A stretch of 64,000 nt of DNA from contig NZ_PDYY01000003.1 of the NCBI RefSeq assembly GCF_002743255.1, positions 1 through 64,000 on the forward strand, in the 5' to 3' direction. Under the pieces are notes generated by a model. It saw only the letters and a program-made list of their open reading frames with translations, did not search any database and was not told the DNA's origin. Each line of letters opens with the position of its first letter. Within the stretch, counting starts at the first letter, position 1. The stretch is from Sporosarcina sp. P2. GTDB taxonomy: Bacteria; Bacillota; Bacilli; Bacillales_A; Planococcaceae. This document shows positions 20,533 through 29,222 of the stretch, in pieces. The position numbers and the translations under genes were made by a program.

Positions 20533-20895
20533 ATGGTCATTCAGTATAAAGATAAGCAGTACTTTACAAGCAAGGATTTGGCTTTGTCTGTCATAGGAGG
20601 TCGTTGGAAAATTGCGATCATCTGGTGCTTACTGCACGAAACACCGTTAAGGTTGAGCGAAATACAGAAAAAACTTCCGGATGCCAATCAACGTATGTTG
20701 ATCAGACAGTTACGAGAATTAGAAGAGGATAAAATCATTACGCGCTATGTCTATCCCGTCGTGCCGCCAAAAGTGGAGTACAAATTAAGTGAAGTGGGTT
20801 TATTATTGGAACCAGTCGTTACCTCGATTTGTAATTTTGGTGATCAGTTTATGCAAACAATTGAACAAGAGGCAGATTCAACGTTAGTTGACTGA
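20533..20895 (+). CDS. HxlR-family transcriptional regulator
   Basis: A 120-residue winged-helix protein with the HxlR signature: LSVIGGRWKIAIIWCLL, RLSEIQKKLPDANQRMLIRQLRELEEDKII and YPVVPPKVEYKLSEVG. It is divergent from adhC-fghA and is therefore the likely regulator of these formaldehyde genes. B. subtilis HxlR senses formaldehyde through an N-terminal cysteine just before the (E)KEL helix; here the matching segment is YFTSKDLALS, with no cysteine. The remaining cysteines are in WCLL (about residue 33) and SICNFG near 100. The function is inferred. Confidence 0.88.
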   Translation: MVIQYKDKQYFTSKDLALSVIGGRWKIAIIWCLLHETPLRLSEIQKKLPDANQRMLIRQLRELEEDKIITRYVYPVVPPKVEYKLSEVGLLLEPVVTSICNFGDQFMQTIEQEADSTLVD

Positions 20896-20969
20896 ATGAA
20901 GACAAATTGTAACGAATCAAGCTATACTAAGAATTACAGCAATATAGTAGAGAGGGTACAGGTGATTAC

Positions 20970-21482
20970 ATGAATAATAATGATATTTTAAGCAGGTTAC
21001 GCTACGCGTTGGATCTAAAAGATTCCACAGTTGTAGAAATGTTTGCGTTAGGCGGACTGAAGACAAACAGAGCGGAAGTAAAAGAGATGCTGACAAAAAC
21101 GAATGAAGATAGTGCGGATGAAATGCAGATGAATGAATATGCAAAGGAAATCGACAACATAACATTGGAGTCATTTCTAAATGGTTTAATCAGCTCAAAA
21201 AGAGGAGTACCGGAAAATACCGGTAATGCTCCACAACCATTTCTTATGTCAGAAGAAGGCCATCGTAATGTCAATAATATTTTGCTGAAGAAAGTGAAAA
21301 TAGCATTATCTCTTACAAGTGAAGATATGCTGGAGATTTTAGAAAATGCAGGTGTTACGATATCTAAAAACGAATTAAGTGCTGTTCTTCGTAAAGAAGG
21401 TCATCGAAACTATAAACCGTGTGGTGATCGATACGCTCGAAACTTCCTAAAGGGATTAGCATTACGTTACCGTGATGAGTAA
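20970..21482 (+). CDS. DUF1456 family protein (YehS-like)
   Basis: The 170-residue protein contains two copies of the DUF1456 repeat: NDILSRLRYALDLKDSTVVEMFALGG near the N-terminus and NNILLKKVKIALSLTSEDMLEILENAG in the second half, each followed by a helix-rich stretch. Family members such as E. coli YehS have no established biochemical role. A TATACT-type -10 lies about 40 bases upstream. Single gene, not obviously linked to either neighbour. Confidence 0.85.
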   Translation: MNNNDILSRLRYALDLKDSTVVEMFALGGLKTNRAEVKEMLTKTNEDSADEMQMNEYAKEIDNITLESFLNGLISSKRGVPENTGNAPQPFLMSEEGHRNVNNILLKKVKIALSLTSEDMLEILENAGVTISKNELSAVLRKEGHRNYKPCGDRYARNFLKGLALRYRDE

Positions 21483-21540
21483 AAACATAACTGGGAGTAG
21501 GTCGTAGAAGATATAAAATAATAGGGAGTGTTAGACGGAT

Positions 21541-22224
21541 ATGTTTAAGCGTAATAAAGCATGGTATTTCATAATGAGTTTGATGGCGTTGACCGTTCTT
21601 TTAGTTGGGTGTGGGGGAGCAACTGAAGAAAAAACAGTGGAGACACCGAAAGAAGAAACCACAGAACAACCTAAAGGAGAAGCGGTTGACTACTCGAAAG
21701 ATGTAAAAGAGAACCCTGTCGTGACGATCACGATGGAAAATGATGAGCAGATTGTAGTGGAACTAGAGCCGACTGTTGCACCAAATACGGTAGCGAATTT
21801 CATTTCTTTAATTGAAGATGGCTATTACGATGGCTTGATTTTCCACCGTGTGATTCCGGGCTTTATGATTCAAGGTGGAGATTCATCCGGTGACGGGTCA
21901 GGCGGACCGGGATATGCAATTGATGGAGAATTCTCTTCGAATGGTTTTGAAAATACTATGAAACATGAGCGCGGTGTGATTTCGACTGCACGTACGCAAG
22001 ATCCGAACTCCGCAGGGTCACAATTCTTCATCATGACAGACGACAACTCTTCACTTGACGGCGAGTATGCGGCTTTTGGTAAAGTGAGGGAAGGCATGGA
22101 GATAGTGGATGCTATCGTAGCTAATGAAACAGACGCTATGGATAAGCCCATCAAAGAGCAGAAGATGAAGACAGTGGAAGTAGATACAAAAGGCTTCGAT
22201 TACCCTGAACCAGTTACACACTAA
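21541..22224 (+). CDS. Lipoprotein peptidyl-prolyl cis-trans isomerase (cyclophilin)
   Basis: The 227-residue protein has a lipoprotein signal with lipobox LLVGC (Cys about 24), an acidic linker of about 35 residues, then a bacterial cyclophilin domain: PNTVANFISLIEDGYYDGLIFHRVIPGFMIQGG and PNSAGSQFFIM. It catalyses proline isomerisation, probably outside the membrane, for secreted proteins. The catalytic Arg (FHRV) and Gln/Phe of SQFFIM are present. A terminator follows. Confidence 0.92.
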   Translation: MFKRNKAWYFIMSLMALTVLLVGCGGATEEKTVETPKEETTEQPKGEAVDYSKDVKENPVVTITMENDEQIVVELEPTVAPNTVANFISLIEDGYYDGLIFHRVIPGFMIQGGDSSGDGSGGPGYAIDGEFSSNGFENTMKHERGVISTARTQDPNSAGSQFFIMTDDNSSLDGEYAAFGKVREGMEIVDAIVANETDAMDKPIKEQKMKTVEVDTKGFDYPEPVTH

Positions 22225-22231
22225 TCATCAT

Positions 22232-22268
22232 AAAAACGCAGTAGGCTATTGAGCTTGCTGCGTTTTTA
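22232..22268. terminator. Terminator after cyclophilin gene
   Basis: AAAAACGCAG pairs with CTGCGTTTTT around a 16-base loop. It is symmetrical and could also act for the DUF817 gene on the minus strand. Confidence 0.8.
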
Positions 22269-22355
22269 ATATAGCAAGTTCATTTATTTCCCATGCAATG
22301 GAATTTTCCAAGGATAAACTGTATAGTAAATTATTACCCGTTACCTTATACTTAA

Positions 22356-23144
22356 CTATTCCTTTTTTATATGTTTTAAGACCGCTACGATGAGGAAACT
22401 GACGATGACTAGTAGTAACCAAGAACTTAATTTGCCCATGCCAACGAGATGCCATGTCTCGCTTTGATTGGGATAGGTCCAAGCACCAAAGAAAGTAGCA
22501 ATATTTTCAGCTACCCAAACGAAAAAGCCAATCAATACGAATGAAAGAGTTAATGGCATGACGTAGTGTGTCTCGCTTACCCGAAAACTAACCGATGCAC
22601 GCCAAAAAACAACTAGTACTAATGCGGATAACCACCATCTTATATCAAACCAATAATGATGAGTGAAAAAGTTTCCATATATCGCCATGGCAAGCGGAAT
22701 AACTGCCCAGAGCGGTGGCCATTCAATCAGGTTTACGTGCAATCTTCTCCAAGCCTGACACAAGTAGCTTGCTACACTCGCATACATGAAACCGCTGTAC
22801 AAAGGGACGCCTAGAATTTTGAAATAGCCTTCTTCAGGATAAGACCAAGAACCCATATGTACTTTAAATATTTCCAAAGTAAGGCCAATTATATGAAATA
22901 ACGTAATTACTTTAAGTTCATCACGTGTTTCGAGTCCTGATCGTACCATCCACCACTGAGTTCCGATAAAAATGATGAGTAGCCAGTCGTATCGTGGCAA
23001 GAAAGGGAGATATATGATTTGCGTAAGCGCGAGTGAACTGAAGATTATAACAGGAAAAATGCAAGCTAAAGCTTGTTGCCATCCGAAAATAAAGAGTTGT
23101 CGTGTTGTATTCATTGTTTTCATACGTAATGCATGCATATTCAT
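22356..23144 (-). CDS. DUF817 family integral membrane protein
   Basis: A 262-residue protein with about eight hydrophobic segments and many tryptophans. The blocks HMGSWSYPEEGYFKI, GVPLYSGFMYA and the C-terminal FGAWTYPNQ are typical of DUF817 (YoaT-type) proteins of unknown function. The chosen ATG follows GGCGGTGACGT; the ATGs 3 and 6-9 codons later are alternatives. It diverges from the TatD-like gene, with a parS-like site in between. Confidence 0.85.
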   Translation of the reverse strand: MNMHALRMKTMNTTRQLFIFGWQQALACIFPVIIFSSLALTQIIYLPFLPRYDWLLIIFIGTQWWMVRSGLETRDELKVITLFHIIGLTLEIFKVHMGSWSYPEEGYFKILGVPLYSGFMYASVASYLCQAWRRLHVNLIEWPPLWAVIPLAMAIYGNFFTHHYWFDIRWWLSALVLVVFWRASVSFRVSETHYVMPLTLSFVLIGFFVWVAENIATFFGAWTYPNQSETWHLVGMGKLSSWLLLVIVSFLIVAVLKHIKKE

Positions 23145-23219
23145 ACGTCACCGCCTACTTTTTCATAATGGAAATTAGTATGACGCTCAGATAATAGTTT
23201 AGGTTCATTCACGCGGAAA

Positions 23220-23235
23220 CGTTTCACGTGAAACA
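23220..23235. other. parS site (ParB/Spo0J binding), 15/16 match
   Basis: The 16-mer CGTTTCACGTGAAACA differs from the parS consensus TGTTTCACGTGAAACA only at the first base. ParB (Spo0J) loads at parS and spreads for chromosome segregation and SMC loading near the origin. It lies between divergent genes. A second such site is at 58513. Confidence 0.88.
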
Positions 23236-23265
23236 TAGCGTATTCATGAAAGAGGGGGGTATTTT

Positions 23266-24042
23266 TTGAGCAGACGCGTAATCGATGCGCATATTCATTT
23301 AGATATGTATGAAGAAGAAGAACGACTTCAAATTTTGGGCGAGTTAGATGTGAATGATATAACCGCAATAGTGGCGGTTTCAAATGACTTCGCATCTTCC
23401 GTTAAGCAAATTGAACTTTCGAAAATGGATAGACGCATCAAACCAGCAATAGGTTATCACCCGGAACAAGCGTTACCAAGTGAAATGGAACTTTTGGCTA
23501 TTCTACAATTGATCGATGAACATGCAAATTACCTCACTGCAATTGGAGAGGTGGGGTTACCTTATTACTTGCGACAACAGCAGTCTGATTTAGACCTAAC
23601 ACTATATAAGTATGTGTTGGAATGTTTTGTTCGGAAGGCAGCCGAATATAACTTGCCAATTGCCTTACATGCCGTTTATGAAGATGCAGCTATTGTTTGT
23701 GAGATGTTGGAACGTTATTCAATATCGAAAGCGCAATTTCACTGGTTTAAAGGCGACGACATTATATTGGAGCAAATTATCTCGAACGGTTATATGATTT
23801 CTGTGACACCAGAAGTTACGTATCGGGAAAAGATTCAACATCTAGTCAAACAAGTTCCGTTCACTCAGCTAATGGTAGAAACTGATGGACCGTGGCCTTT
23901 TGAATATTCTTTTAAAGATAAATTAACACATCCTTCTATGATGCATGAGAGTATTCACAGTATCGCTAAAATTAAAGGTGTAACGGTTGATGAGGCATAT
24001 AGAGAAATCTATAAGACGACACAACGATTCTTTCGCATATAA
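23266..24042 (+). CDS. TatD-family metal-dependent hydrolase
   Basis: The 258-residue protein has the TatD metal-binding pattern: DAHIHLD near residue 7, E in AIGEVGLPYY near 95, LPIALHAVYED near 130, FHWFKGD near 160 and ETDGPWPFEY near 205. TatD proteins are 3'-5' DNases/exonucleases of the amidohydrolase superfamily. TTG is the start with a GGGGGG-rich site upstream. The exact substrate is unknown; the protein may be of the looser YjjV/TatD-like type rather than TatD itself. Confidence 0.87.
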   Translation: MSRRVIDAHIHLDMYEEEERLQILGELDVNDITAIVAVSNDFASSVKQIELSKMDRRIKPAIGYHPEQALPSEMELLAILQLIDEHANYLTAIGEVGLPYYLRQQQSDLDLTLYKYVLECFVRKAAEYNLPIALHAVYEDAAIVCEMLERYSISKAQFHWFKGDDIILEQIISNGYMISVTPEVTYREKIQHLVKQVPFTQLMVETDGPWPFEYSFKDKLTHPSMMHESIHSIAKIKGVTVDEAYREIYKTTQRFFRI

Positions 24043-24044
24043 AA

Positions 24045-24078
24045 CAGAGACACGCTCATTGATGCGTGTCTCTACTTT
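24045..24078 (+). terminator. Terminator after tatD-like gene
   Basis: AGAGACACGC pairs with GCGTGTCTCT around an 8-base loop, followed by a mixed ACTTTATCT tail. The hairpin is strong and the T run is weak. Confidence 0.6.
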
Positions 24079-24093
24079 ATCTAAGTAAACTAT

Positions 24094-24582
24094 TCATGAA
24101 CAAATCACAATGATTTTATGTGGTGTTGTTTGAGGAGGGATACTCTTTGTAGTTGCACCATATATAACGATCAAATTTCGCTCTGCTATATTACCTGTGA
24201 AATACTGGCCATTTGTCGAAAGTATTTCAGTTTGCGGAGACAGATTAAGCTGAAGCGTTCCATCACTACTTTGCAGGCGACGATTGAAGTAGTCGACTTT
24301 GACGTTTTCACGTTTAGAATCTTTGGCCATAACCACCGCTCCAAATTGTGGAGGATAGATCATAGGTGTGGCAGCGTCGGCGTCATAAAATCCTGTAACG
24401 CGATCACCTACATGAATTTTCACATGATTGACGAAATAAGTTGTCGGCCCTACTACAAAGTTTACAACATTTCCTCTACCATTATCGACTGTCATCAACA
24501 TGTAGCAACCAGCGTCATTATTTTGCCCCGTATAAAATTCATTTATAACCATTACGACACCACTGAAAGACTGAATATTCAT
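24094..24582 (-). CDS. Conserved protein of unknown function
   Basis: I do not recognise the family with certainty. The 162-residue protein has no signal peptide or membrane helix and looks beta-rich: alternating valine/threonine segments such as GCYMLMTVDN, NFVVGPTTYFV, GDRVTGFYDADAATPMIYPPQF and NLIVIYGATTKSIPPQTTP. ATG at 24582 is chosen over the upstream ATG because GAGAGGGG lies 6-8 bases before it. It is transcribed toward the TatD-like gene and stands alone, next to the iron-regulated heme operon promoter. Confidence 0.7.
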   Translation of the reverse strand: MNIQSFSGVVMVINEFYTGQNNDAGCYMLMTVDNGRGNVVNFVVGPTTYFVNHVKIHVGDRVTGFYDADAATPMIYPPQFGAVVMAKDSKRENVKVDYFNRRLQSSDGTLQLNLSPQTEILSTNGQYFTGNIAERNLIVIYGATTKSIPPQTTPHKIIVICS

Positions 24583-24695
24583 CGCAGTACCCCTCTCATC
24601 CATAAATCGTATCGTTCTAGCCTATGCGAAGTTTTGGATTTAGTGACTAGTGGAGAATTTAACGAGTCAAATTGAAATAATTTTCCAGATAGCAA

Positions 24696-24742
24696 TTGAC
24701 ATTACTGGCAAAACGGGCTATATTAAATGATAACCATTCTCA
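24696..24742 (+). promoter_or_regulatory. Sigma-A promoter with Fur box for heme-uptake operon
   Basis: TTGACA (24696-24701), 17 bases, TATATT (24719-24724) is a near-ideal sigma-A promoter. TGATAACCATTCTCA (24728-24742) directly follows and matches 13 of 15 bases of the Fur 7-1-7 box TGATAATnATTATCA. Repression by Fur in iron-replete cells is the natural reading. The transcript would have a leader of about 185 bases before the first CDS, in which I see no riboswitch. Confidence 0.85.
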
Positions 24743-24918
24743 TTTGTCGTTGTAAATGTCACATATTCGTCATAAGTCACTAGACGATAAAGTTGCAATG
24801 ATTTATGTATGGGGTAATTTATGAGATAATTTAAAAGTGGAAATATACCCAGTGAATGGAAGTTGATCGGTGAATTTATGTAGCGTGAAAATGGACAATG
24901 AAAGGGGATGATGTCAAA

Positions 24919-25569
24919 GTGAGAAAAGCATTTTTATACTTTTTAGTTGTAAGTTTTTTCGTGTTGACGGTAGGTCTGCCGCAAGCATCTGCTAAAATAG
25001 CAGACGGTACCCAGCAATTAAATTATCAAGTGAATCAGCCAGACAGCACTAACGCATCTATTGCGAATGATTACTTCCAAAAACCGGCACTCGTCACTGT
25101 AACGAATGGGTCTGCTATTGTACAGCTAACGCTTAAAAACAGTTCATGGATTACGAAGTTCGAGCCAGCAGGCGGAGCGGAAGTAGTCAATGAAGATCTT
25201 AAGGCTGATACGCGTGTTGTAGAATTTAGCGTAAGTGATATATCAAAACCAGTGAAGATCCCGATGAAAGTGGATGTAGAACATATTAATTACCACCACG
25301 AGTATACAGTTGATTTAGTGTTTGAGGACAAAAGCGCCGTGACACCACCGGCAGTAAAACAACCTGCAACTACTACCACCCCACCACCTAACACGAACAT
25401 AAATACCAACACTAGTACCAGTACAGTGACAAAAAAACCAACTACCCAAGTACCAGTTAAGAATCCACAAACCAGTGATTCAACGCCGTACCTATTAATT
25501 ATTGTATTAGCAGGTTCAGCATTTTTATTGTATAAAACTAGATTCCAAAGAAAACAGGGGGAACAATAA
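24919..25569 (+). CDS. isdC: IsdC-like NEAT-domain heme carrier, sortase-B anchored
   Basis: A 216-residue surface protein: signal peptide (about 1-25, cut after ASA), one NEAT domain (about 30-145), a Thr/Pro-rich linker, and the sorting signal NPQTS followed by a membrane helix and basic tail. The NEAT domain retains the Y-x-x-x-Y heme motif (YHHEY near 123-127) and a 3-10-helix-like SSWITKF. NPQT(N/S) is the class B sortase signal, and srtB is encoded at the end of the same operon. GTG at 24919 is chosen because AAGGGGATGA lies upstream; ATG at 24898 is the alternative. Confidence 0.9.
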   Translation: MRKAFLYFLVVSFFVLTVGLPQASAKIADGTQQLNYQVNQPDSTNASIANDYFQKPALVTVTNGSAIVQLTLKNSSWITKFEPAGGAEVVNEDLKADTRVVEFSVSDISKPVKIPMKVDVEHINYHHEYTVDLVFEDKSAVTPPAVKQPATTTTPPPNTNINTNTSTSTVTKKPTTQVPVKNPQTSDSTPYLLIIVLAGSAFLLYKTRFQRKQGEQ

Positions 25570-25571
25570 TT

Positions 25572-26981
25572 ATGAAGAAAAAAACATCATTTAGCGCAAC
25601 GAAAGTAGTACTTGCTTCATTACTTGCAGCTTCCATCGCTATTCCAACAGCGGCATCCGCTAACCCGATCAGCACAAGCGATCAAGCAACGTCGGCTTTG
25701 AAACAAGCGGCAGCAGTGGATCAAGTGATTGATTTAAATATATATAAATCTGGAACCACGACACCTGAACCTGCAATTAGTAGTCATCTCCTGCCACAAG
25801 GAACATTGGTGGAAAAAGACGGAGTGTCTTATGCGAAGGTAACGGTTGCGGCTAGATCAGCTTCTATGATTGCTAACTTCCAAACAAAGCAAGGGGAAGA
25901 ATATGTGGATGCAACGGCAGTGAAAAATGCTGATGGTACAACAACATATACCGTGCCGGTTGTAGCAGATAAAGTATACCCTGCCAAACTTCATGTAGTG
26001 GCACCTTCTTTCAACATGGACACATGGTATGAATTCGATATGAGTGCAACAGTCGCTAAAGCGGACAAGGAAACAATAAGCAACGTGAACGTAAAAGTAT
26101 ATAAAGATGGAACGAATGAAGAATCCATCATGAATGATTACATGTTGCCAGTTGCATCTGTAAAGAAAGTAACGGACGGTAATGAAGTAACCGTAACGTT
26201 CCCTAAAGGCGGTTATATTCAAGGATTCAAAATTGCCGGTAAGGACGTGCCTGTAGCAACAGATGATAAATCAACAGGCGTACGCACATATACATTCAAC
26301 GTAGCGGATTTAACAAAGTTAGTGAATGCTGAAATTCACGTTATTGTCAATGAAGGTCCTATTAAATATGATTCTAACCACAAAGTACAAATTGCTCTTG
26401 ACGGTGCTAAACCAACTGTGAACCCATTTAAGGACATTGATAAAGACGGCAACAAAGAAGCGATTCTTGCACTTCTTGACAAAGGTATTGTAAAAAGTGC
26501 GGACAAGTTCAATCCACGTAACAACATCACACGTTCACAGTTCGCATTGATGGTTGCACGTGCGTTGAAATTAGAAGAGGCTCCATCCGCTGGGTTCCAG
26601 GATTTAGGAAAAATCACAGACAAAGAGCGTATCAACGCAATTAATGCTCTCGCGAAAGCAGGTATTGTTCAATCGAATGCAAAGTTCAACCCGAACAACA
26701 CACTGACTCGTCAGCAAGGGGCATTGATGCTATACCGTGCAATTCAATTTGCTGAAGGTAAGGAAATCAAAAAAGGTGATACAACACTTCCATTCTACGC
26801 GGATGGAAAAGCCATTACAGATCCTGAAGCGAAGCAAGCATTTGCATTGTTGTATGCAGAAAAAATCATGACAGGCGCAAAACAACCGAATGGTAAAGTT
26901 TTGATCAACTCTGGCGATTCATTACAACGCACACAAATGGCTAAAATCCTAAACGGTTCATTAAACTTCATGGAAAAATAA
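25572..26981 (+). CDS. S-layer-homology protein with two NEAT domains
   Basis: A 469-residue secreted protein. Signal peptide (1-30, cut after ASA), NEAT 1 (about 52-155), NEAT 2 (about 170-285), then three SLH repeats (about 290-460; PFKDIDKDGNKEAILALLDKG is the first) that attach it non-covalently to cell-wall polymer. The heme-ligand segment of NEAT 1 reads M-DTW-Y and of NEAT 2 Y-DSN-H, so neither has the full Y-x-x-x-Y. It probably captures heme or hemoprotein at the surface and passes it to the IsdC-like protein encoded 2 bases upstream. Similar SLH-NEAT proteins occur in the B. cereus group. Confidence 0.88.
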   Translation: MKKKTSFSATKVVLASLLAASIAIPTAASANPISTSDQATSALKQAAAVDQVIDLNIYKSGTTTPEPAISSHLLPQGTLVEKDGVSYAKVTVAARSASMIANFQTKQGEEYVDATAVKNADGTTTYTVPVVADKVYPAKLHVVAPSFNMDTWYEFDMSATVAKADKETISNVNVKVYKDGTNEESIMNDYMLPVASVKKVTDGNEVTVTFPKGGYIQGFKIAGKDVPVATDDKSTGVRTYTFNVADLTKLVNAEIHVIVNEGPIKYDSNHKVQIALDGAKPTVNPFKDIDKDGNKEAILALLDKGIVKSADKFNPRNNITRSQFALMVARALKLEEAPSAGFQDLGKITDKERINAINALAKAGIVQSNAKFNPNNTLTRQQGALMLYRAIQFAEGKEIKKGDTTLPFYADGKAITDPEAKQAFALLYAEKIMTGAKQPNGKVLINSGDSLQRTQMAKILNGSLNFMEK

Positions 26982-26995
26982 GAATCAACACAGAT

Positions 26996-27029
26996 ACTTC
27001 CTTTCGCTTTTTCAAAAGCGGAGGGAAGT
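26996..27029 (+). other. Hairpin between NEAT genes
   Basis: ACTTCC-TTT-CGCTTTT pairs with AAAAGCG-GAG-GGAAGT around TC. There is no T run, so a full terminator is unlikely; it may stabilise or process the operon mRNA and set a lower level for downstream genes. Confidence 0.5.
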
Positions 27030-27071
27030 TCCTGTCGTTTTACGTAAGGTGTAAAGGAGTGTACGTCTGAA

Positions 27072-28262
27072 ATGAAAAAAATGGTTTTGTTGCCCCTACT
27101 TTTGCTACTCATCTCCGCGTGGCTTCCTTTTCATTCTGTACACGCAAATGATATATATCATGTTGAACTAAGTTTTCTATCAGATGAAGCCGAGGGTGCA
27201 AACTTTTTATTTACTAAGCAGGCCACGTTAACTGTTAAGGAAGATCGCTATACATTATCCATTTCGGCAAAGAAAGATCATATCCTTACACAAATCACTG
27301 CCATGCAGCAAGGAAACAAAACGAGCACGCGACTGGATCGGGCAGAAAACTTAGTTCAGTTTGATATACAGGATATGCATCAAAAGATTGAACTCACAGG
27401 TACATATCGTTTAGGAAAGGAAAATACACAGCAATCCTTTTCATATGAAGTATTGATCCGGGGGCAGTCATTACCGAAGATTGACCAAAATCAACCAGCT
27501 AAGTCCATTCAGTCAGGTGATGATACGGTACACTACCGATTGCTTTCAGACGGTAAACCTTCGGCAATGAATGAATACGTCAATCCAGTACTGCGCATTG
27601 TAACACGTGACAATCGATACTATGCACAGTTAGAGATTCTTCAACCGAGTAAGGTCAAAGGCTTCACAGTAGAGCAACATGGCGATTTAGTGGAACCAAA
27701 AGTGGTATCGCAAAACAAGACGCGTATTGTGCAGTTTGAAATTGAAGATTTCCACAAGTGGACTCGTGTCTGGATGAAAGTCGAGGACTCTGAGAACTTG
27801 CATGTAGGGGAAGCGTTTTTACAAATTGCTATCGATCCACAACAAACAGCGAAGTTTTTGAGCAAGGTACCTTCAAACAACAAAGCAGTTTCTTCATTAA
27901 CTAAACGAACTGAGCAACCTAGAGAAACCACTACTCCACCTAAACAAACCATGACCGAAAAAGAAAAGAAGATAGAGAAGCCGTCCGAAGAAAAAGAACA
28001 AAAGCAAGACGAGTTACCACCTCTTCTTCCGGAAGCGCAATTGGAATTTGATCGCACGGGGGACGATGTGGAGGAAGAACCAGCCAAGGTCGTTGCACAG
28101 GTAGCAAATGAACCGGAAGAGCTGGCCATTCATGTACAGGATGAACAAACGATTCCCTTTGATACAATGAAGATCGGTGTATTGTTCACATTATGTATTC
28201 TGTCGGGCGTCTTATTAATACGTCGACTGACAAAGAAAAATAACGTTACGAGTAATGAATAA
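27072..28262 (+). CDS. Membrane-anchored protein with two NEAT-like domains
   Basis: A 396-residue protein: signal peptide (about 1-25), NEAT-like domain 1 (about 27-140), NEAT-like domain 2 (about 155-265), a charged Lys/Glu/Pro-rich stalk (about 275-360), one membrane helix (FTLCILSGVLLI) and a short basic tail. There is no LPxTG/NPxTx signal, so it is held by the membrane helix. The positions of the Y-x-x-x-Y ligands read Q-SFS-Y and H-VGE-A, so heme binding, if any, is unusual. It is placed between the wall NEAT proteins and the ABC importer, which suggests a bridge to the membrane. Confidence 0.78.
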   Translation: MKKMVLLPLLLLLISAWLPFHSVHANDIYHVELSFLSDEAEGANFLFTKQATLTVKEDRYTLSISAKKDHILTQITAMQQGNKTSTRLDRAENLVQFDIQDMHQKIELTGTYRLGKENTQQSFSYEVLIRGQSLPKIDQNQPAKSIQSGDDTVHYRLLSDGKPSAMNEYVNPVLRIVTRDNRYYAQLEILQPSKVKGFTVEQHGDLVEPKVVSQNKTRIVQFEIEDFHKWTRVWMKVEDSENLHVGEAFLQIAIDPQQTAKFLSKVPSNNKAVSSLTKRTEQPRETTTPPKQTMTEKEKKIEKPSEEKEQKQDELPPLLPEAQLEFDRTGDDVEEEPAKVVAQVANEPEELAIHVQDEQTIPFDTMKIGVLFTLCILSGVLLIRRLTKKNNVTSNE

Positions 28263-28280
28263 CGAGTGGAGGATTACATC

Positions 28281-29189
28281 GTGCAAAAAAAGTGGAGATA
28301 TGCATGGCTGATGTTAGCAGTCATGACAGTGACTATTATCGCAGGCTGCGGAAATGATAAAGAAGAGAAAGCTGCTTCGACAGATAAAGTCGAGAAAAGT
28401 GAAAAAGCTGATACAAGTGATCAACGTATTATTGCGGGTACTGTAGTCATCGCAGATATTCTAGATAAGTTAGATATAGATGCCATCGCTGTTCCTGAAA
28501 CGGAAAAAAATATGGCGAGTCGGTTTGATGGGCTTCCAACCATCGGTAATGCGATGACACCCGATATGGAAATTGTGAAATCAATGAATCCAACAGATTT
28601 TTTATCCGTTTCTACATTGGAGTATGACCTAGAAGCGGGCTTTGAACAATTGAATATTCCGACGACGTTTTTAAACTTCCAAAGTGTTGATTCATTGATA
28701 CAAGAAATCCAAGGTCTTGGAGAACGCTATGACCGTAAAGCGCAAGCAGATAAATTAGTAGGGGACTTACAGAAAAAGATTGAAGCCGTGGAAGTGGTAG
28801 CGGCCAATCGCAAAGGTCCGAGTGTACTAATATTATTGGGAATTCCAGGCAGTTACTTAGTCGCGACGGAAAACTCCTACGCGGGTGATCTCGTGAAACG
28901 TGCAGGTGGAACGAATGTAATGGAAGGTCAAGATCCTGAATACTTATCGTCTAATACAGAGTATCTTCATAATAGTAATCCAGATATTATCTTGCGTTTA
29001 TCACATGGTATGCCAGACGAAGTCGTGGAAATGTTCAACGAAGAGTTCCAAACGAATGATGTATGGAAGCATTTTGATGCAGTGAAAAATGGCAAAGTCT
29101 ATGATTTGGAAGAAGAGTTATTTGGCACAACGGCTTCATTACAAGTACCTGAAGCATTAAGTGAGCTAATGAAGATATTCTATCGATAA
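28281..29189 (+). CDS. isdE: Heme ABC transporter substrate-binding lipoprotein
   Basis: A 302-residue type III (helical backbone) binding protein. The lipobox is TIIAGC (Cys about 23), followed by an acidic linker and a periplasmic-binding-protein fold (RIIAGTVVIADILDKLDID... ILLGIPGSYLVATENSY... NPDIILRLSHGMP). It resembles IsdE, which delivers heme to the permease. GTG at 28281 is chosen because GGAGG lies 8 bases upstream; the GTG five codons earlier is inside the ribosome site. Next gene after 33 bases is the permease. Confidence 0.87.
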   Translation: MQKKWRYAWLMLAVMTVTIIAGCGNDKEEKAASTDKVEKSEKADTSDQRIIAGTVVIADILDKLDIDAIAVPETEKNMASRFDGLPTIGNAMTPDMEIVKSMNPTDFLSVSTLEYDLEAGFEQLNIPTTFLNFQSVDSLIQEIQGLGERYDRKAQADKLVGDLQKKIEAVEVVAANRKGPSVLILLGIPGSYLVATENSYAGDLVKRAGGTNVMEGQDPEYLSSNTEYLHNSNPDIILRLSHGMPDEVVEMFNEEFQTNDVWKHFDAVKNGKVYDLEEELFGTTASLQVPEALSELMKIFYR

Positions 29190-29222
29190 CTCGATGAATT
29201 TCGTTTGAAAAGGAAGGCCATC

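Noticed and set aside
24743-24918. Heme-operon 5' leader as a riboswitch
   Set aside because: The leader is long but has no recognisable paired core; Fur control is enough to explain iron response.
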